Counted from the first letter of the stretch, positions 43,836-54,165 are shown. The stretch: DNA of 64,000 nucleotides from Pedobacter puniceum (GCF_009674685.1 NZ_WKJI01000001.1:62001-126000), one strand, 5' to 3'. Notes: a model not told the origin generated them from the sequence alone. Program-made: numbers and translations.

Positions 43836-45170
43836 TTAGATATTTTTTCCTCTCAAAATACAATCATCTGTCCAGTAATATTTCCATTCTGCAAACCGTC
43901 CGGCTAAATATAAATCAGCTTCTTTAGGTGCTTTATAATTGGTCCAATCTGTCATAGGTAGTAAATCTTGTTCATTTCTTTGTAAACCATATTGGTTTAA
44001 GTAGTCTAATATTTCGTTTAAAGCATCTCGTCTTTCGTGGTCAAAAATAACATTTGCCCATTTTACCCATTTAGTATGGTAATCAATTACGGTAACTTTA
44101 TTCTTAAGAATCCCCATTTCTATCAGTTCTGCCATAACTTTTTCTGCAATGGTATCAAAACTTTGGTTTATAGGTTTATACTTAGAGAAATAAACCTCTA
44201 CTTGAATGCCCGTTTTACCTATAGGTGCATTCTCTGGCGAAAGTAATTCGGTGCAGTTAATTCTTGTACTCAATTTATCTTCATCATATACGTACATCCA
44301 ATTATAAGATTTTAAAGTTTTATGATTAGCTGTAATATTAATCAGCAGTACCGAACTGCAAGATAGTTTCTCACTAACTTCCTTAATTTCTGTTGGTGCA
44401 TCGCTTTTTTTAATTAAAAAAGGTAGTGGAATTGTTGAAATTAGCTTTTTATAGTGATGTACGCTACCATCTTTAAAACTTAGCTTTTTATCCTTAAAAC
44501 TGATGTTAGTTAATTCTTTATTCAGCTTCACATTTAAACCTACTCTTAGTTTATTAGTGTATGCGAAATAGCCTCCTTTTTTAGGATAGCGTATTTTAGA
44601 TATGTAATGTGTTTGATTGCTTAATGGGCCTATAGCCCCATTTTTAACATCTTCAATATTCGGATAAAAAACTCTTTCACCCACCCAATCTGTACTCAGA
44701 AGTGCAGGCCTTACTGTCCAATATTTCTCGGTATAGGCTCTGGAGAATTCTTGATAAAATTTTTCGCCAAATGCAAGCTTTAGCCATTCTTCATAATTTT
44801 TAGGGATAGCATTATTCAGTTGATTTCTTGTTTTTAAAAAATCACTTAGGCATTCTGCTCTCAGTTTTTCAGGTAGGGCGAATAAATTAGATTGAGACGG
44901 ATGAGGAATCCAATTTCCGTGATAATAGTTTGCAATTTCTACTGGGTATTCTAAAAATTCTTGAGACACATTATCTGCCAATAATTCTCTTACATACTCA
45001 TCTTTGGTAAAAGACACATGCGGACCTTCATCCCAAGTAAAGCCATTTATTTTTTCAGAATAAATATGCCCTCCCAGATAATTGTTTTTTTCGAAAACAA
45101 TGCAATCTTCATGACCTAAATGATAGGATGCACTAATACCTGATAAACCCGCCCCTAGTATAGTGTACAT
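43836..45170 (-). CDS. FAD-dependent oxidoreductase (protoporphyrinogen oxidase/UGM-like)
   Basis: A 444-residue flavoprotein of the amine-oxidase superfamily. The N-terminal Rossmann motif is YTILGAGLSGISASYHLGH, followed by VFEKNNYLGGHIYSEKINGFTWDEGPHVSF. The C-terminal FAD-contact segment is ADLYLAGRFAEWKYYWTDDCI. Related proteins in O-antigen clusters may be sugar mutases or reductases, but the UDP-galactopyranose mutase residues are not clearly conserved and I do not assign one. Its stop is adjacent to, and its start overlaps, flanking genes of the CDP-sugar set, so it is probably part of a sugar-nucleotide pathway. Confidence 0.82.
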   Translation of the reverse strand: MYTILGAGLSGISASYHLGHEDCIVFEKNNYLGGHIYSEKINGFTWDEGPHVSFTKDEYVRELLADNVSQEFLEYPVEIANYYHGNWIPHPSQSNLFALPEKLRAECLSDFLKTRNQLNNAIPKNYEEWLKLAFGEKFYQEFSRAYTEKYWTVRPALLSTDWVGERVFYPNIEDVKNGAIGPLSNQTHYISKIRYPKKGGYFAYTNKLRVGLNVKLNKELTNISFKDKKLSFKDGSVHHYKKLISTIPLPFLIKKSDAPTEIKEVSEKLSCSSVLLINITANHKTLKSYNWMYVYDEDKLSTRINCTELLSPENAPIGKTGIQVEVYFSKYKPINQSFDTIAEKVMAELIEMGILKNKVTVIDYHTKWVKWANVIFDHERRDALNEILDYLNQYGLQRNEQDLLPMTDWTNYKAPKEADLYLAGRFAEWKYYWTDDCILRGKNI

Positions 45171-46480
45171 TATTTTAATTTGGCTACAAAACTTTCAATT
45201 TTTGCTATCATATAATCATAGTGACTTTCATTAAGGCCCGGCCAAACACCCAACCAAAAAGCATCATTCATTACCTTATCGGTGTTCTCTAAACCACCTA
45301 CTAAACGATGTTTTAAGTTTACATAAGCAGGTTGTTTTAATAAATTTCCAGCAAATAATAAACGGGTACCAATTTTATTGTTTTCTAGGTATTGTACCAA
45401 TTCGTTTCTTTTAATAGGGCTTCCCTCTCTTATGGTAATCAAAAAACCAAACCAACTTGGATTACTATTTTCAGTAGATTCGGGCAATATAAAATGTTCT
45501 TCAAATGGCTTTAATTTTTTATACAGTAAAGCGTAATTCTCTCGCCTTTTAGTAACAAAAATATCTGCCTTTTGTAATTGGCTCAAACCGATAGCCGCCT
45601 GGGTATCGGTTACTTTTAAATTGAAGCCAATGTGTGAATAGGTATATTTGTGGTCGTAACCATTAGGCAATTTTCCTAAGCATTGGTCAAAACGTTTGCC
45701 GCAGGTATTATCTTTTCCTGGTTCACACCAGCAATCTCTTCCCCAGTCTCTAAAACTTTCGGTGATTTTTTTGAGGGCAGTATTATTAATCAAAACTGCA
45801 CCGCCTTCTCCCATGGTAATATGATGTGCTGGATAAAAAGATAAAGTAGCTAAATCTCCAAAAGTACCTGTTTTTTGTCCATGATAAGTAGCGCCTAAAC
45901 TGTCACAATCATCTTCAATTAACCATAAATTATATTTCCTGCATAAAGCAGTAACAGTAGCTAAATCAAACGGATTACCTAGCGTATGGGCCAACATAAT
46001 GGCTTTGGTTTTAGGTCCAATAGCATCTTCAATCAGTTCTGATTTGATATTGTAGGTAGGGATAGCAATATCTATAAATACAGGTACACAGCCAAACTGA
46101 ATCATTGGGTTTACTGTGGTTGGAAAACCCGCAGCAACGGTTATTACCTCATCACCTGGTTTTATAGCCCTTTCGCCTAGTTTAGGGCTAGTTAAGGCAT
46201 AAAAAGCGGCTAAATTCGCAGATGAGCCAGAATTAACTAATAAAGAAAAACGACTGCCAAAATACCTAGCCAATTCTCGCTCAAAATCTGCTGCATATCT
46301 TCCAGTAGTTAACCATCCATCTAAAACAGCATCTACACCAGCTAATAAATCTTGTTCATCAATTACTTTCCCCGTAACGGGGATATAATCAATACCTGGA
46401 GTAATAATTTTATTGATATTTAAGGATAAAGCGCTATTTAAACCTCCCTTTAGATCTTCGTTTATATTTTTAAAATTCAT
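45170..46480 (-). CDS. rfbH: CDP-4-dehydro-6-deoxyglucose 3-dehydratase (E1)
   Basis: A 436-residue PMP- and [2Fe-2S]-dependent enzyme that removes the C3 hydroxyl from CDP-4-keto-6-deoxyglucose on the way to 3,6-dideoxyhexoses. It has [33 protein letters not shown] and [16 protein letters not shown]. In the last, His replaces the Schiff-base Lys of ordinary aminotransferases (about residue 220), as expected for E1. Four Cys around residues 249-263 ([16 protein letters not shown] and nearby) fit the iron-sulfur cluster. The partner reductase (E3) gene is not found in the window. Confidence 0.95.
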   Translation of the reverse strand: MNFKNINEDLKGGLNSALSLNINKIITPGIDYIPVTGKVIDEQDLLAGVDAVLDGWLTTGRYAADFERELARYFGSRFSLLVNSGSSANLAAFYALTSPKLGERAIKPGDEVITVAAGFPTTVNPMIQFGCVPVFIDIAIPTYNIKSELIEDAIGPKTKAIMLAHTLGNPFDLATVTALCRKYNLWLIEDDCDSLGATYHGQKTGTFGDLATLSFYPAHHITMGEGGAVLINNTALKKITESFRDWGRDCWCEPGKDNTCGKRFDQCLGKLPNGYDHKYTYSHIGFNLKVTDTQAAIGLSQLQKADIFVTKRRENYALLYKKLKPFEEHFILPESTENSNPSWFGFLITIREGSPIKRNELVQYLENNKIGTRLLFAGNLLKQPAYVNLKHRLVGGLENTDKVMNDAFWLGVWPGLNESHYDYMIAKIESFVAKLK

Positions 46481-47382
46481 AAATTCCAGTAATAGGATAT
46501 GGTTTCTTTAAGTTTGGTTTTTAAATCACTAGCCTCAAACCCTAATTTTTTACCAGTTGAAGAAGCATTAAGAAATTCTTCTGTTTCACCCTCTCTATTA
46601 GCTAGTAAGCCCCATTTCCAAAATGAGGTTTGAAAGCTGGGTAGCTGAGGAGCTAAATATTCTGCAATTTCTTTAATGGAAATACTACTACCTGTACCTA
46701 TATTTATACATTTTGGAAGAGTGTTCAAATCGGTTTTTTTTAATAAGTTATTGATGAAATTTGCCAAATCAACAATGTGAAAATAGTCTCTTTTTTGTAA
46801 ACCGTTGCTTAATTTCAATTCTCTTTTTTCTTTTTGAGCTAAAATTAATGCAGGAATTATTTTACTAATATCTTCAAAGCTTCCGAACATACTAAAAGGT
46901 CGTAAAATTAGATAATTGTTTGAAGTAAATTTATGAAGTAAATAGTTTGAGGCTAAAAATTTACTCATCCCATAATGAGTGAGAGGTGTATTTGTACTAT
47001 TTTCATATAGTTCTTTTTGTGTTAAATCATACTCAAATGCTGTCCCTATATGGATGATAAAGGTGCTAGGAGATTTGAGACCTAAATATTCATAAAAAGC
47101 AATGGTATTAATATAGTTTGTATTAAAAACTTCTTTAATATCTTGTTCTTCTTTTACAACACCATAGCCTATACAATTAATGATGATATCAACATCTAGC
47201 TGATTTATATTACGCCAAGTTTCTTTTTGTGATAGGTCAAAATAAATACTACCAATGGGTTCTTGCTTTCTAGAACTCGTAAGTACATCATAATCTTTAA
47301 TCAAAGTAAGCGCAATGTTTTTTCCTACAAAACCATTTCCGCCTAACACCAATACTTTTTTTTTAAGATCAGGCATCTTCAA
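46477..47382 (-). CDS. NAD-dependent sugar epimerase/4-ketoreductase (RfbJ/RfbS-like)
   Basis: A 301-residue extended SDR. The cofactor motif is [18 protein letters not shown] and the catalytic YxxxK is in [12 protein letters not shown] at about residue 141. In this gene position (between rfbH and rfbG) it is the likely final reductase that makes CDP-abequose or CDP-paratose from the 3,6-dideoxy-4-keto intermediate. The choice between these stereoisomers cannot be made from sequence. Its start overlaps rfbG by 14 bases. Confidence 0.8.
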   Translation of the reverse strand: MKMPDLKKKVLVLGGNGFVGKNIALTLIKDYDVLTSSRKQEPIGSIYFDLSQKETWRNINQLDVDIIINCIGYGVVKEEQDIKEVFNTNYINTIAFYEYLGLKSPSTFIIHIGTAFEYDLTQKELYENSTNTPLTHYGMSKFLASNYLLHKFTSNNYLILRPFSMFGSFEDISKIIPALILAQKEKRELKLSNGLQKRDYFHIVDLANFINNLLKKTDLNTLPKCINIGTGSSISIKEIAEYLAPQLPSFQTSFWKWGLLANREGETEEFLNASSTGKKLGFEASDLKTKLKETISYYWNL

Positions 47383-48487
47383 ATAATTTAATGTCTCTAA
47401 TTAATGTAGAAACTATGTCTTCCTGTTTGTTTATACTGTTTTTAAACCAATCTAAAGTTAATTTAATAGCTTTTTTGGCGCTAATTTTAGGGTGCCAATC
47501 TAACTCCTTTTTTGCTTTGGAAATATTTAATTGTAATAGTTGGGCTTCGTGATGTCCGTTATTTTCAAGTGCAAAACTAGCTTTGCCTTTTCCCCATATA
47601 TCAATGGCAAAGTTTACCAATTCTTTTACTGTTAAGTTGTCGCTAGGTTCAGGTCCAAAATTAAATGCATCTGCAAATTGAATTGGATCTTCTGTTTGTT
47701 TAGCCGCTAAAGTTAGATAACCGCTTAAGGGTTCTAAAACATGTTGCCATGGTCTTACTGCATTTGGGTTTCTTACCTCGATCTCTTGCTCAGCCTGTAA
47801 TGCCCTTACAATATCAGGAATAATTCGGTCTTTAGCCCAATCGCCACCGCCAATTACATTTCCTGCTCTGGCCACAGAAATTGATTTTTGATGGGTAGCA
47901 TAATTTAAAGGATTAAAGAAAGATTTTCGATAAGAGTCTATCACCAATTCTGCCGCTGCTTTGCTGGCACTATAAGGGTCATATCCGCCCAAGCGATCAG
48001 TCTCTTGATAAGCGTAGTTCTTTTCTTGATTATGATAAACTTTATCTGTAGTTACCATTACTGCAATACAGGGTTTGTCTAAAAAACGCAAAGCATCTAA
48101 TACATTTGCAGTACCGTTAACATTAATAGAGAAAGTTTCTAAAGGTACTTTGTAAGAAAGTCTTACTAAAGGTTGTGCAGCTAAATGAAAAATAAAATCA
48201 GGTTGAAAATCTAGAATAGATTTTTTTAATGTTTCGGCATCTCTGATATCTGCTATCTCAGATTGGCATAGTTCATCTCCTTTAATATTAGGGTACAAGT
48301 CAAAATCATTCTCTGGGTCTAAAGCATAACCTTTAACTTTTGCACCCAACAAATAAAGCCAACAAATTAACCAGCTTCCTTTAAATCCAGTATGCCCGGT
48401 TACAAATACTTTTTTATTTTGATAGATATTTTTGAAATCGTTTTTCATTAATAAAAATTCACCAGATTTTCCAAGGCGCATGGCCAC
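47369..48487 (-). CDS. rfbG: CDP-glucose 4,6-dehydratase
   Basis: A 372-residue extended SDR that converts CDP-glucose to CDP-4-keto-6-deoxyglucose. [33 protein letters not shown] is the family N-terminus, [15 protein letters not shown] and [13 protein letters not shown] carry the Thr-Asp pair, and [19 protein letters not shown] the catalytic Tyr and Lys. [20 protein letters not shown] is diagnostic for RfbG. It overlaps rfbF by 29 bases; the internal Met (about residue 14, MKNDFKNIY) is an equally good start that would remove most of that overlap. Confidence 0.95.
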   Translation of the reverse strand: MAMRLGKSGEFLLMKNDFKNIYQNKKVFVTGHTGFKGSWLICWLYLLGAKVKGYALDPENDFDLYPNIKGDELCQSEIADIRDAETLKKSILDFQPDFIFHLAAQPLVRLSYKVPLETFSINVNGTANVLDALRFLDKPCIAVMVTTDKVYHNQEKNYAYQETDRLGGYDPYSASKAAAELVIDSYRKSFFNPLNYATHQKSISVARAGNVIGGGDWAKDRIIPDIVRALQAEQEIEVRNPNAVRPWQHVLEPLSGYLTLAAKQTEDPIQFADAFNFGPEPSDNLTVKELVNFAIDIWGKGKASFALENNGHHEAQLLQLNISKAKKELDWHPKISAKKAIKLTLDWFKNSINKQEDIVSTLIRDIKLFEDA

Positions 48488-49229
48488 TTTGCCATTCTTG
48501 CTCTAACTCATGTCTATCTCTTAGGGTATCCATAGGTTTCCAATAGCCATAATGTTTAAAAGCATTCATCTCTCCTTTGGCTGCTATTTGCTCCATAGGT
48601 TCTTTTTCCCAAACAGTTAAATCAGTTGCTATAAAGTCAAAAATTGCTGACTCACAAACAAAAAAACCACCATTTATCCATGCTCCATCACCTTTGGGTT
48701 TTTCTAAAAATGAAGTGACGGTATCTTCATTATTTAAATTGAGCGCACCAAACCTTCCTGATGGTTGTACCGCAGTTACCGTAACCATTTTTTTGTTTTC
48801 TTGATGATGCGCTACCAATTCTTTGATATTAACATTCCCAACACCGTCCCCATAGGTCAATAAAAAAGGTTCGTTTCCAATGTATTTTTGAATACGTTTA
48901 ATTCTGCCTCCTGTCATGCTGTTTTTTCCTGTATCTACCAAGGTAATTTTCCAGGGTTCTGCTTCACTTTGATGAGTTTCTAAACTGTTGTTTCTTAAAT
49001 CAATGGTTACATCAGACTGGTGAAGAAAATAGTTTGCAAAGTATTCTTTGATAATATAGCCCTTATAGCCTAAGCAAATGATAAAATCATTAAAGCCATA
49101 AGAAGAATAAATTTTCATGATATGCCAAAGAATAGGTTTATCACCAATATCTACCATAGGTTTAGGTCGTAGAGAAGTCTCTTCACTTAAACGTGTACCT
49201 AAACCACCAGCTAATATCACAACTTTCAT
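48459..49229 (-). CDS. rfbF: glucose-1-phosphate cytidylyltransferase
   Basis: A 256-residue nucleotidyltransferase that forms CDP-glucose, the entry to the CDP-dideoxyhexose pathway. It begins with [55 protein letters not shown], the RfbF-specific form of the nucleotide-binding loop. It continues with [11 protein letters not shown] (metal Asp), [34 protein letters not shown] and WKPMDTLRD near the end. The order rfbF-rfbG-(reductase)-rfbH matches such operons in Salmonella and Yersinia, apart from the missing E3. Confidence 0.96.
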   Translation of the reverse strand: MKVVILAGGLGTRLSEETSLRPKPMVDIGDKPILWHIMKIYSSYGFNDFIICLGYKGYIIKEYFANYFLHQSDVTIDLRNNSLETHQSEAEPWKITLVDTGKNSMTGGRIKRIQKYIGNEPFLLTYGDGVGNVNIKELVAHHQENKKMVTVTAVQPSGRFGALNLNNEDTVTSFLEKPKGDGAWINGGFFVCESAIFDFIATDLTVWEKEPMEQIAAKGEMNAFKHYGYWKPMDTLRDRHELEQEWQSGHAPWKIW

Positions 49230-49234
49230 AGATT

Positions 49235-50542
49235 TTAGTTTTGTGTAATTTCAATGTTTTGGAAATTAATGTTTCCCCATGAACTATGCCAAATAGGAAT
49301 CATTTGTTTACTTTCTATATCACTATATGCTATTTCAAAAAAAATAGTCTTGTGAATAATATCAAAGTCCTTAAATCCTTCGATTTGATTTCCTTTTCCA
49401 ATAGAAAAATCGAAATAATATTTGCCTTTAGCGAGTTGATGGTCTTTAAATATAACCTTTAACTTTTGAACTTCATTTGCTTTAACCTCAATGTTTTGCT
49501 CACTAAAATGAACGCCACATGGGGTGTCATTAATATTATTAACACCAACAGCTATTCTACAACCATCAATATCTTTTACTGATTTAATTTTAATTTCTAA
49601 TATGATGTCTTCATTGGTTGCAAGGGCATTATTTAATGATTTATTTAGTATTTCTACTGATAAAAAATCTATATTTCTTTCATGAGAGGCAAAAAATCTT
49701 CTATAACTATCGTCAATGATAACATGCTTTTTATTGTAGTCACCATTCTCTATATCAAGTTTCGTGTAATCCTCAATGCAATTTTCAATATTACCTGAGT
49801 AACGCACCATCCCATTTTGTAAGATTATTCCACTTGAACAAAGATTTCTAATAGATGCCATATTATGGCTCACAAATAACACCGTTCTCCCTTCTCCTTT
49901 ACTCACATCATTCATCTTTCCCAAACATTTCTTTTGAAATTCCGCATCACCTACAGCTAAGACCTCATCTACAATTAAAATTTCAGACTCTAAATGGGCA
50001 GCAACAGCAAAAGCTAGTCTTACATACATTCCGCTGCTGTAGCGTTTTACAGGGGTATCTATATAGCGCTCAACACCAGCAAAATCTACAATAGTATCAA
50101 AATGTTTCTTAATTTCTGCTTTACGCATACCTAATATGGCGCCATTGAGAAAAATATTTTCTCTGCCAGAAAGTTCAGGATGAAAACCCGTCCCTACTTC
50201 TAGTAGAGATGCAATACGACCTTTAACCTTTACGGAACCTGTACTTGGCCCTGTTACCCGGCTTAAGATTTTTAAGAGAGTACTTTTGCCTGCACCATTA
50301 CGACCAATGATACCAACGGCATCTCCTTGTTCAATCTCAAAATTGATATCTTTTAAGCTCCAGACATAATCGCTATTGCCTTTGGTACTGCGGTCATTAG
50401 TTTCCCCAATTTTAAGGTAAGGATTCTCTTTACCTCTTACGGTATGCCACCATTTATTAAGATCATGAGCAATAGAACCTGTGCCAATTTTACCTAAGCG
50501 GTATTGTTTAGATAGGTTCTCTACTTTTATGGCTACTCCCAT
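49235..50542 (-). CDS. wzt: polysaccharide ABC transporter ATP-binding protein with Wzt C-domain
   Basis: A 435-residue protein. Residues 1-250 are an ABC ATPase with Walker [16 protein letters not shown] (about residue 77), the signature [18 protein letters not shown] and Walker [13 protein letters not shown]. Residues 290-435 are a beta-sandwich like the Wzt C-terminal glycan-recognition domain ([41 protein letters not shown]), which reads the end-cap of the completed polysaccharide. The partner Wzm is encoded 1.7 kb upstream on the same strand, separated by an ATPase gene and repeat DNA, an unusual separation. Confidence 0.93.
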   Translation of the reverse strand: MGVAIKVENLSKQYRLGKIGTGSIAHDLNKWWHTVRGKENPYLKIGETNDRSTKGNSDYVWSLKDINFEIEQGDAVGIIGRNGAGKSTLLKILSRVTGPSTGSVKVKGRIASLLEVGTGFHPELSGRENIFLNGAILGMRKAEIKKHFDTIVDFAGVERYIDTPVKRYSSGMYVRLAFAVAAHLESEILIVDEVLAVGDAEFQKKCLGKMNDVSKGEGRTVLFVSHNMASIRNLCSSGIILQNGMVRYSGNIENCIEDYTKLDIENGDYNKKHVIIDDSYRRFFASHERNIDFLSVEILNKSLNNALATNEDIILEIKIKSVKDIDGCRIAVGVNNINDTPCGVHFSEQNIEVKANEVQKLKVIFKDHQLAKGKYYFDFSIGKGNQIEGFKDFDIIHKTIFFEIAYSDIESKQMIPIWHSSWGNINFQNIEITQN

Positions 50543-50628
50543 TTAAAAAAAAATTAAGCTGTGTTTAAGAAAAATTGTTCGAACTAAATATGTTATGATG
50601 AATCTATCTCTTAAGAGCAATTAGTATA

Positions 50629-51834
50629 TTAAGAAAGTAGAAATGTTCTTAAACTTACCGCCTTTATACCTTCTATACTATTGCCAGTGTAAGCGTCTAA
50701 AGTAACCACTTCTTTAGGGTAGTTATCTTGGATAAGTTTCAAATTTCCAAACTCTCTATCAAACGTTTTTTGTTCGTTTAAAGATAATGCTACTTGTACA
50801 TATTTTTTTTCGCCATTTCTCTCACAAAAAAAATCAATTTCTTGAGTTCCTATGATACCTATTTTTACATGATATCCGGAAGATATAAGATGATTGTAAA
50901 CAACATTTTCAATGATTTTTCCTTTATCTTCTAAGCGATATCCCCAAATGCCATTTCTAATTCCTAGATTTTCAAAGTAAAATTTTTCTCCTATTTCAAA
51001 TATTCGCTTTCCTAGAAGATCAAATCTGGAAACTTTATGAATTAAGAACGCATTTACCAGATGCTGAATATAAATTTGAACCTGGTTAGGGGGGATATTG
51101 GTTTTTTGGGATTTTAAAAAGTCACTTATTTTTTTTGCAGAAAATAGGCTACCCGTATGGGCAGCTAAGAAAATAACAAGCTGCTCTAAAAAAACAGTAT
51201 TTCGTATAGCATATCGGTTGATAATGTCTCTATATACTATGGTATTGTAAATATTTTTTAAATATTCAAAAATCACCATGTCTGTTAAAGGCAAATTTTT
51301 AAGATAGGGTAAACCACCATATTTGATATATAAGTCTAAAGAATTATCTGTATCTGTTAAATGATGAAATTGTAAAAATTCTTCATAAGATAAACTATAA
51401 ACGGTAAACTCTATATATCTACCACTTAATTTACCTGCAATATCGCCTGACAATAAATTGGCATTGCTTCCTGTACAATATAGGTCTAAATCTTGATGTA
51501 ATAAAAGTGAGCGTAGTGCGTCTTGGAAATCTATAATATCCTGTATTTCATCTATGAAAACAAAAGTCTTTTTGCTAGCATGTTTCTTCGCTAATACATA
51601 TTGATGTAAATCTTCTGCTGTTTTAATAAACGAAAAAGATAAATCTTCTTTATTGATGTATAAGATATTAGCATCTTCATGTTCTTTTTGAAGGAAATCA
51701 ATAATTTGGAAAATTAAATAACTTTTACCAACCCTACGCTGTCCAGTAAATACTTTAATGATTGATTTTCCAATAAATGGTATTACCCGATTTAAATAAT
51801 CAGTTCTTATTTCCAAATCAGCAGGAATATTCAT
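50629..51834 (-). CDS. AAA_14/DUF4143 family ATPase
   Basis: A 401-residue P-loop protein with an N-terminal AAA_14 domain (Walker A VFTGQRRVGKSYLIFQI at about residue 29, Walker B KTFVFIDEIQDIIDFQ, sensor YCTGSNANLL, SGRYIEF) and a C-terminal DUF4143 domain (IRNGIWGYRLEDKGKIIENVVYNHLISSGYHVKIGIIGTQEIDFFCER). This last part has the D...ExD-like endonuclease fold pattern but no proven activity. The family is widespread and of unknown role. It interrupts the wzt-wzm pair, so it is probably an insertion of accessory DNA. Confidence 0.9.
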   Translation of the reverse strand: MNIPADLEIRTDYLNRVIPFIGKSIIKVFTGQRRVGKSYLIFQIIDFLQKEHEDANILYINKEDLSFSFIKTAEDLHQYVLAKKHASKKTFVFIDEIQDIIDFQDALRSLLLHQDLDLYCTGSNANLLSGDIAGKLSGRYIEFTVYSLSYEEFLQFHHLTDTDNSLDLYIKYGGLPYLKNLPLTDMVIFEYLKNIYNTIVYRDIINRYAIRNTVFLEQLVIFLAAHTGSLFSAKKISDFLKSQKTNIPPNQVQIYIQHLVNAFLIHKVSRFDLLGKRIFEIGEKFYFENLGIRNGIWGYRLEDKGKIIENVVYNHLISSGYHVKIGIIGTQEIDFFCERNGEKKYVQVALSLNEQKTFDREFGNLKLIQDNYPKEVVTLDAYTGNSIEGIKAVSLRTFLLS

Positions 51835-51939
51835 TGTAGTTATAGCTATAATTTGAGGTAAAAATACAGTAAGTTTTAGATATAACTAAAACTTTAATAT
51901 GTATTTTATAAGAACTTTCTCTTTAAATAAAAAATCAAT

Positions 51940-52258
51940 CTTCAAAAATATAATCACCCCCTAATGAACTAGTTACTAATGAACTATTGACCAATGAACT
52001 AATGACTAAATCAAAACTAACTCCATCAAAAATAACCAAAGGGCTTCGACTCCCACTTCGACTCCGCTCAGTGTGACAATTCTTAATAATGACATCTTAG
52101 CACTCACTATAGATTACTGACCATTGTCCATCGACCATTGCTCATTGACCATTAACCATTGTCCATTGACTCCCTAACAACCTAACTCCCGATAGCTATC
52201 GGGACTAACCACCTAACTCCCGATAGCTATCGGGACTAACCACCTAACAAACTAACCA
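51940..52258. repeat. low-complexity intergenic repeats downstream of wzm
   Basis: The 425-base gap between the ATPase gene and wzm holds mixed 7-8-base tandem wording (CTAATGAACTAATGAC-type, CATTGACCATTAACCATTG-type and ACCACCTAAC-type), a TTCGACTCCGCTCAGTGTGACAA block at about 52050, and two copies of TCCCGATAGCTATCGGGA (52187-52204 and 52218-52235). The same blocks recur upstream of wzm. No gene remnant is visible. Confidence 0.8.
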
Positions 52259-52259
52259 C

Positions 52260-53117
52260 CTACACCGTATCCATAAAGCTTTTCTCCACCCTGTTAAAGA
52301 TGATATAGCCTATACCAACAGAAAGAAGCATGAAAATAATACTGTATAGCATATGCAGAGGATCTACGTAACCTTTGGAAAAAAGAACATATTTAAAACT
52401 CTCTACAACGGGAGATAGCGGATTGATATCTACCAGCCAACGAAAACTTTTACCTTGTAAATAGGAGAGGGGATAAATCACTGGGGTAGCATACATGAGT
52501 AGTTGTACTGCGAAAGAAAGCAAAACAGCAAAATCCCGATATTTTGTAGTGACCGAAGAAATGATGATGCCTAAACCTAAACCGATACCTGCCATCAATA
52601 AAACAATAAAGGGTATGAACAATAAATTTGCACTCAACTGTATAGGATACCCATTAAAGTGGTAATAAACCATGACAATTATCAATAAGGCAAATTGGAT
52701 AGCAAATTTCACCATATTAGAAATCACGACAGATAAAGGCATAACAATTCTGGGGAAGTAGACTTTACCAAAGATAGAAGCATTGGCAGTAAAGGTACCG
52801 GAAGTACCAGTTAAACAAGCTGCAAAATAATTCCAAATTGTCAATCCGGCCATGTAAAAAGCAGCAGGAGCAATACCATCCGTAGGAATACGAGCGATTT
52901 TACCAAAAACAAGTAAAAACATCATGGTCGTTAAAGCAGGCTGAATCACATGCCATAATGGGCCCAAGATGGTTTGCTTAAACTGCGCCACAAAGTCACG
53001 CTTTACAAACAGCCACATCAGGTCGCGGTAATGCCAAACCTCTTTGAGCTGTAAATCAAAAAGTTTGTTTTTCGGTTGTATTTCTAAATCCCACTCTTCT
53101 TGGGCTTGTACCTTCAT
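52260..53117 (-). CDS. wzm: polysaccharide ABC transporter permease
   Basis: A 285-residue ABC-2 type membrane protein, the permease of the exporter. It has the cytoplasmic N-terminal helix (WHYRDLMWLFVKRDFVAQFKQTILGPLWHVIQPALTTMMFLLVFG) typical of Wzm/TagG, six predicted membrane segments and the C-terminal ending GYIIFNRVEKSFMDTV. Length is slightly above the usual 260 residues because of the charged N-terminus. Low-complexity repeats flank both sides. Wzt is encoded downstream after another gene. Confidence 0.94.
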   Translation of the reverse strand: MKVQAQEEWDLEIQPKNKLFDLQLKEVWHYRDLMWLFVKRDFVAQFKQTILGPLWHVIQPALTTMMFLLVFGKIARIPTDGIAPAAFYMAGLTIWNYFAACLTGTSGTFTANASIFGKVYFPRIVMPLSVVISNMVKFAIQFALLIIVMVYYHFNGYPIQLSANLLFIPFIVLLMAGIGLGLGIIISSVTTKYRDFAVLLSFAVQLLMYATPVIYPLSYLQGKSFRWLVDINPLSPVVESFKYVLFSKGYVDPLHMLYSIIFMLLSVGIGYIIFNRVEKSFMDTV

Positions 53118-53149
53118 GTTTTATTCCGTTGTTTTATCTAATTTGGTCC

Positions 53150-53265
53150 ATCAAAAATATCATTATCTACCAATAAACTAATGACTAATGAACCAATGAC
53201 TAATCCCTAAATCAAAACTCACTCCATCAAAAATATCATCATCCACTGTTATTTGCATCAAAAAA
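53150..53265. repeat. low-complexity repeat upstream of wzm
   Basis: Contains the block AATCAAAACTCACTCCATCAA and CTAATGACTAATGAACCAATG wording that also occurs at about 52010 and 54050. wzm is therefore bracketed by direct repeats. Confidence 0.7.
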
Positions 53266-53273
53266 TAATCTGA

Positions 53274-53551
53274 CTATTTATCATAATGACCTAGTGCAGA
53301 AATTACGAACACAGTTACAATATCTTCTTGTACTTTGTATATTAGTCTGTCTTTTTGATTTATTCTTCTGGACCAGAAATCGGATAGTTCATATTTTAGG
53401 GGTTCTGGATTTCCAATTCCATGATAAGGAGTTTGGGCAAGCTCAATAAATATTTGCTCTATTTTTTTAATATTAGATTTATTGCCTGATTTGAAGTGTT
53501 TTTTGAGGGTTCTTCTGCAATTTTTTCTACTTTAATTGTAAACTTTCCCAT
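53274..53551 (-). pseudogene. YoeB/Txe-type toxin, frameshifted
   Basis: From the ATG at 53551 the frame reads MGKFTIKVEKIAEEPSKN and then stops (TAG) after 30 codons. The -1 frame from the same place reads TLKKHFKSGNKSNIKKIEQIF and continues through YHGIGNPEPLKYEL, DFWSRRINQKDRLIYKV and FVISALGHYDK to the stop at 53274, a typical YoeB/Txe endoribonuclease. Total length 278 is not a multiple of three. A one-base loss near 53508-53515 is the simplest cause. A slippery A AAA AAC heptamer (53504-53498) in the right phase could still yield full-length product by -1 slippage. Confidence 0.85.
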
Positions 53552-53745
53552 AGGTTATTTGGGTCAACAGTTTTATAGCTAGGATTTTTTTTAGCCTTTT
53601 TTATCATATCTACAAATTCTGGATTATAAGGTGATTCCCCTAACTTTTTTTCAAAATTGATTTTAAGAGCCTTCATAAAAGCTTTTATAGCTGCCAATTG
53701 CTCTTTGTTCTCAGGATGTACGATTAAGGTTTCCATATGGCACAA
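53527..53745 (-). CDS. DUF2683-type antitoxin
   Basis: A 72-residue small protein (the better start is the fourth codon, METLIVHPENKEQLAAIKAFMKAL, at 53736). The N-terminal beta-strand and helix form a likely DNA-binding/dimerisation unit, and the C-terminal part (SPYNPEFVDMIKKAKKN...DPNNLWESL) should bind the toxin. It overlaps the toxin start by 25 bases, the usual layout for a toxin-antitoxin operon. The antitoxin is intact although its toxin is frameshifted. Confidence 0.78.
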   Translation of the reverse strand: MCHMETLIVHPENKEQLAAIKAFMKALKINFEKKLGESPYNPEFVDMIKKAKKNPSYKTVDPNNLWESLQLK

Positions 53746-53779
53746 TTTTCTCTTACAAATTTACAGAAATATTTTTATT

Positions 53780-54165
53780 CACTATCGACCATTAACTACC
53801 ATTCCAATCACTCCATCAAAACTCACTTCATCAAAAAGAATTGAAAGGCTTCGACTCCCACTTCGACTCCGCTCAGTGTGACAATTCTTAAAAAGACTAT
53901 TTACTAATGACACTTTACTATCCACTAATCACTTTTAACTCATGAACCAATGAACTAATTACTAATGAACCAATGACTCCCTACTAACCAACTAACCAAC
54001 CAACAAACTAACCAACTAACCCCTAACAAACTAATGAACTAATCTCCAATCCCTAAATCAAAAATCACTCCATCAAAAATATCATCATCCACTAATCCCT
54101 AATCAACTAACCACCTAATCAACTAACCACCTAACCAACTAACCACCTAACCAACTAACCACCTA
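53780..54165. repeat. low-complexity intergenic repeats upstream of the toxin-antitoxin pair
   Basis: The gap to the next gene (about 415 bases) is a patchwork: TTCGACTCCGCTCAGTGTGACAA at about 53860, CCATCAAAAATATCATCATC at about 54069, then ACCAACTAACCACCTA wording with an 8-base period up to the glycosyltransferase stop. No coding sequence is seen. Confidence 0.8.

Noticed and set aside
50629-51834. Restriction or defence ATPase
   Set aside because: The AAA_14/DUF4143 family has no proven defence role and no methylase or nuclease partner is adjacent.
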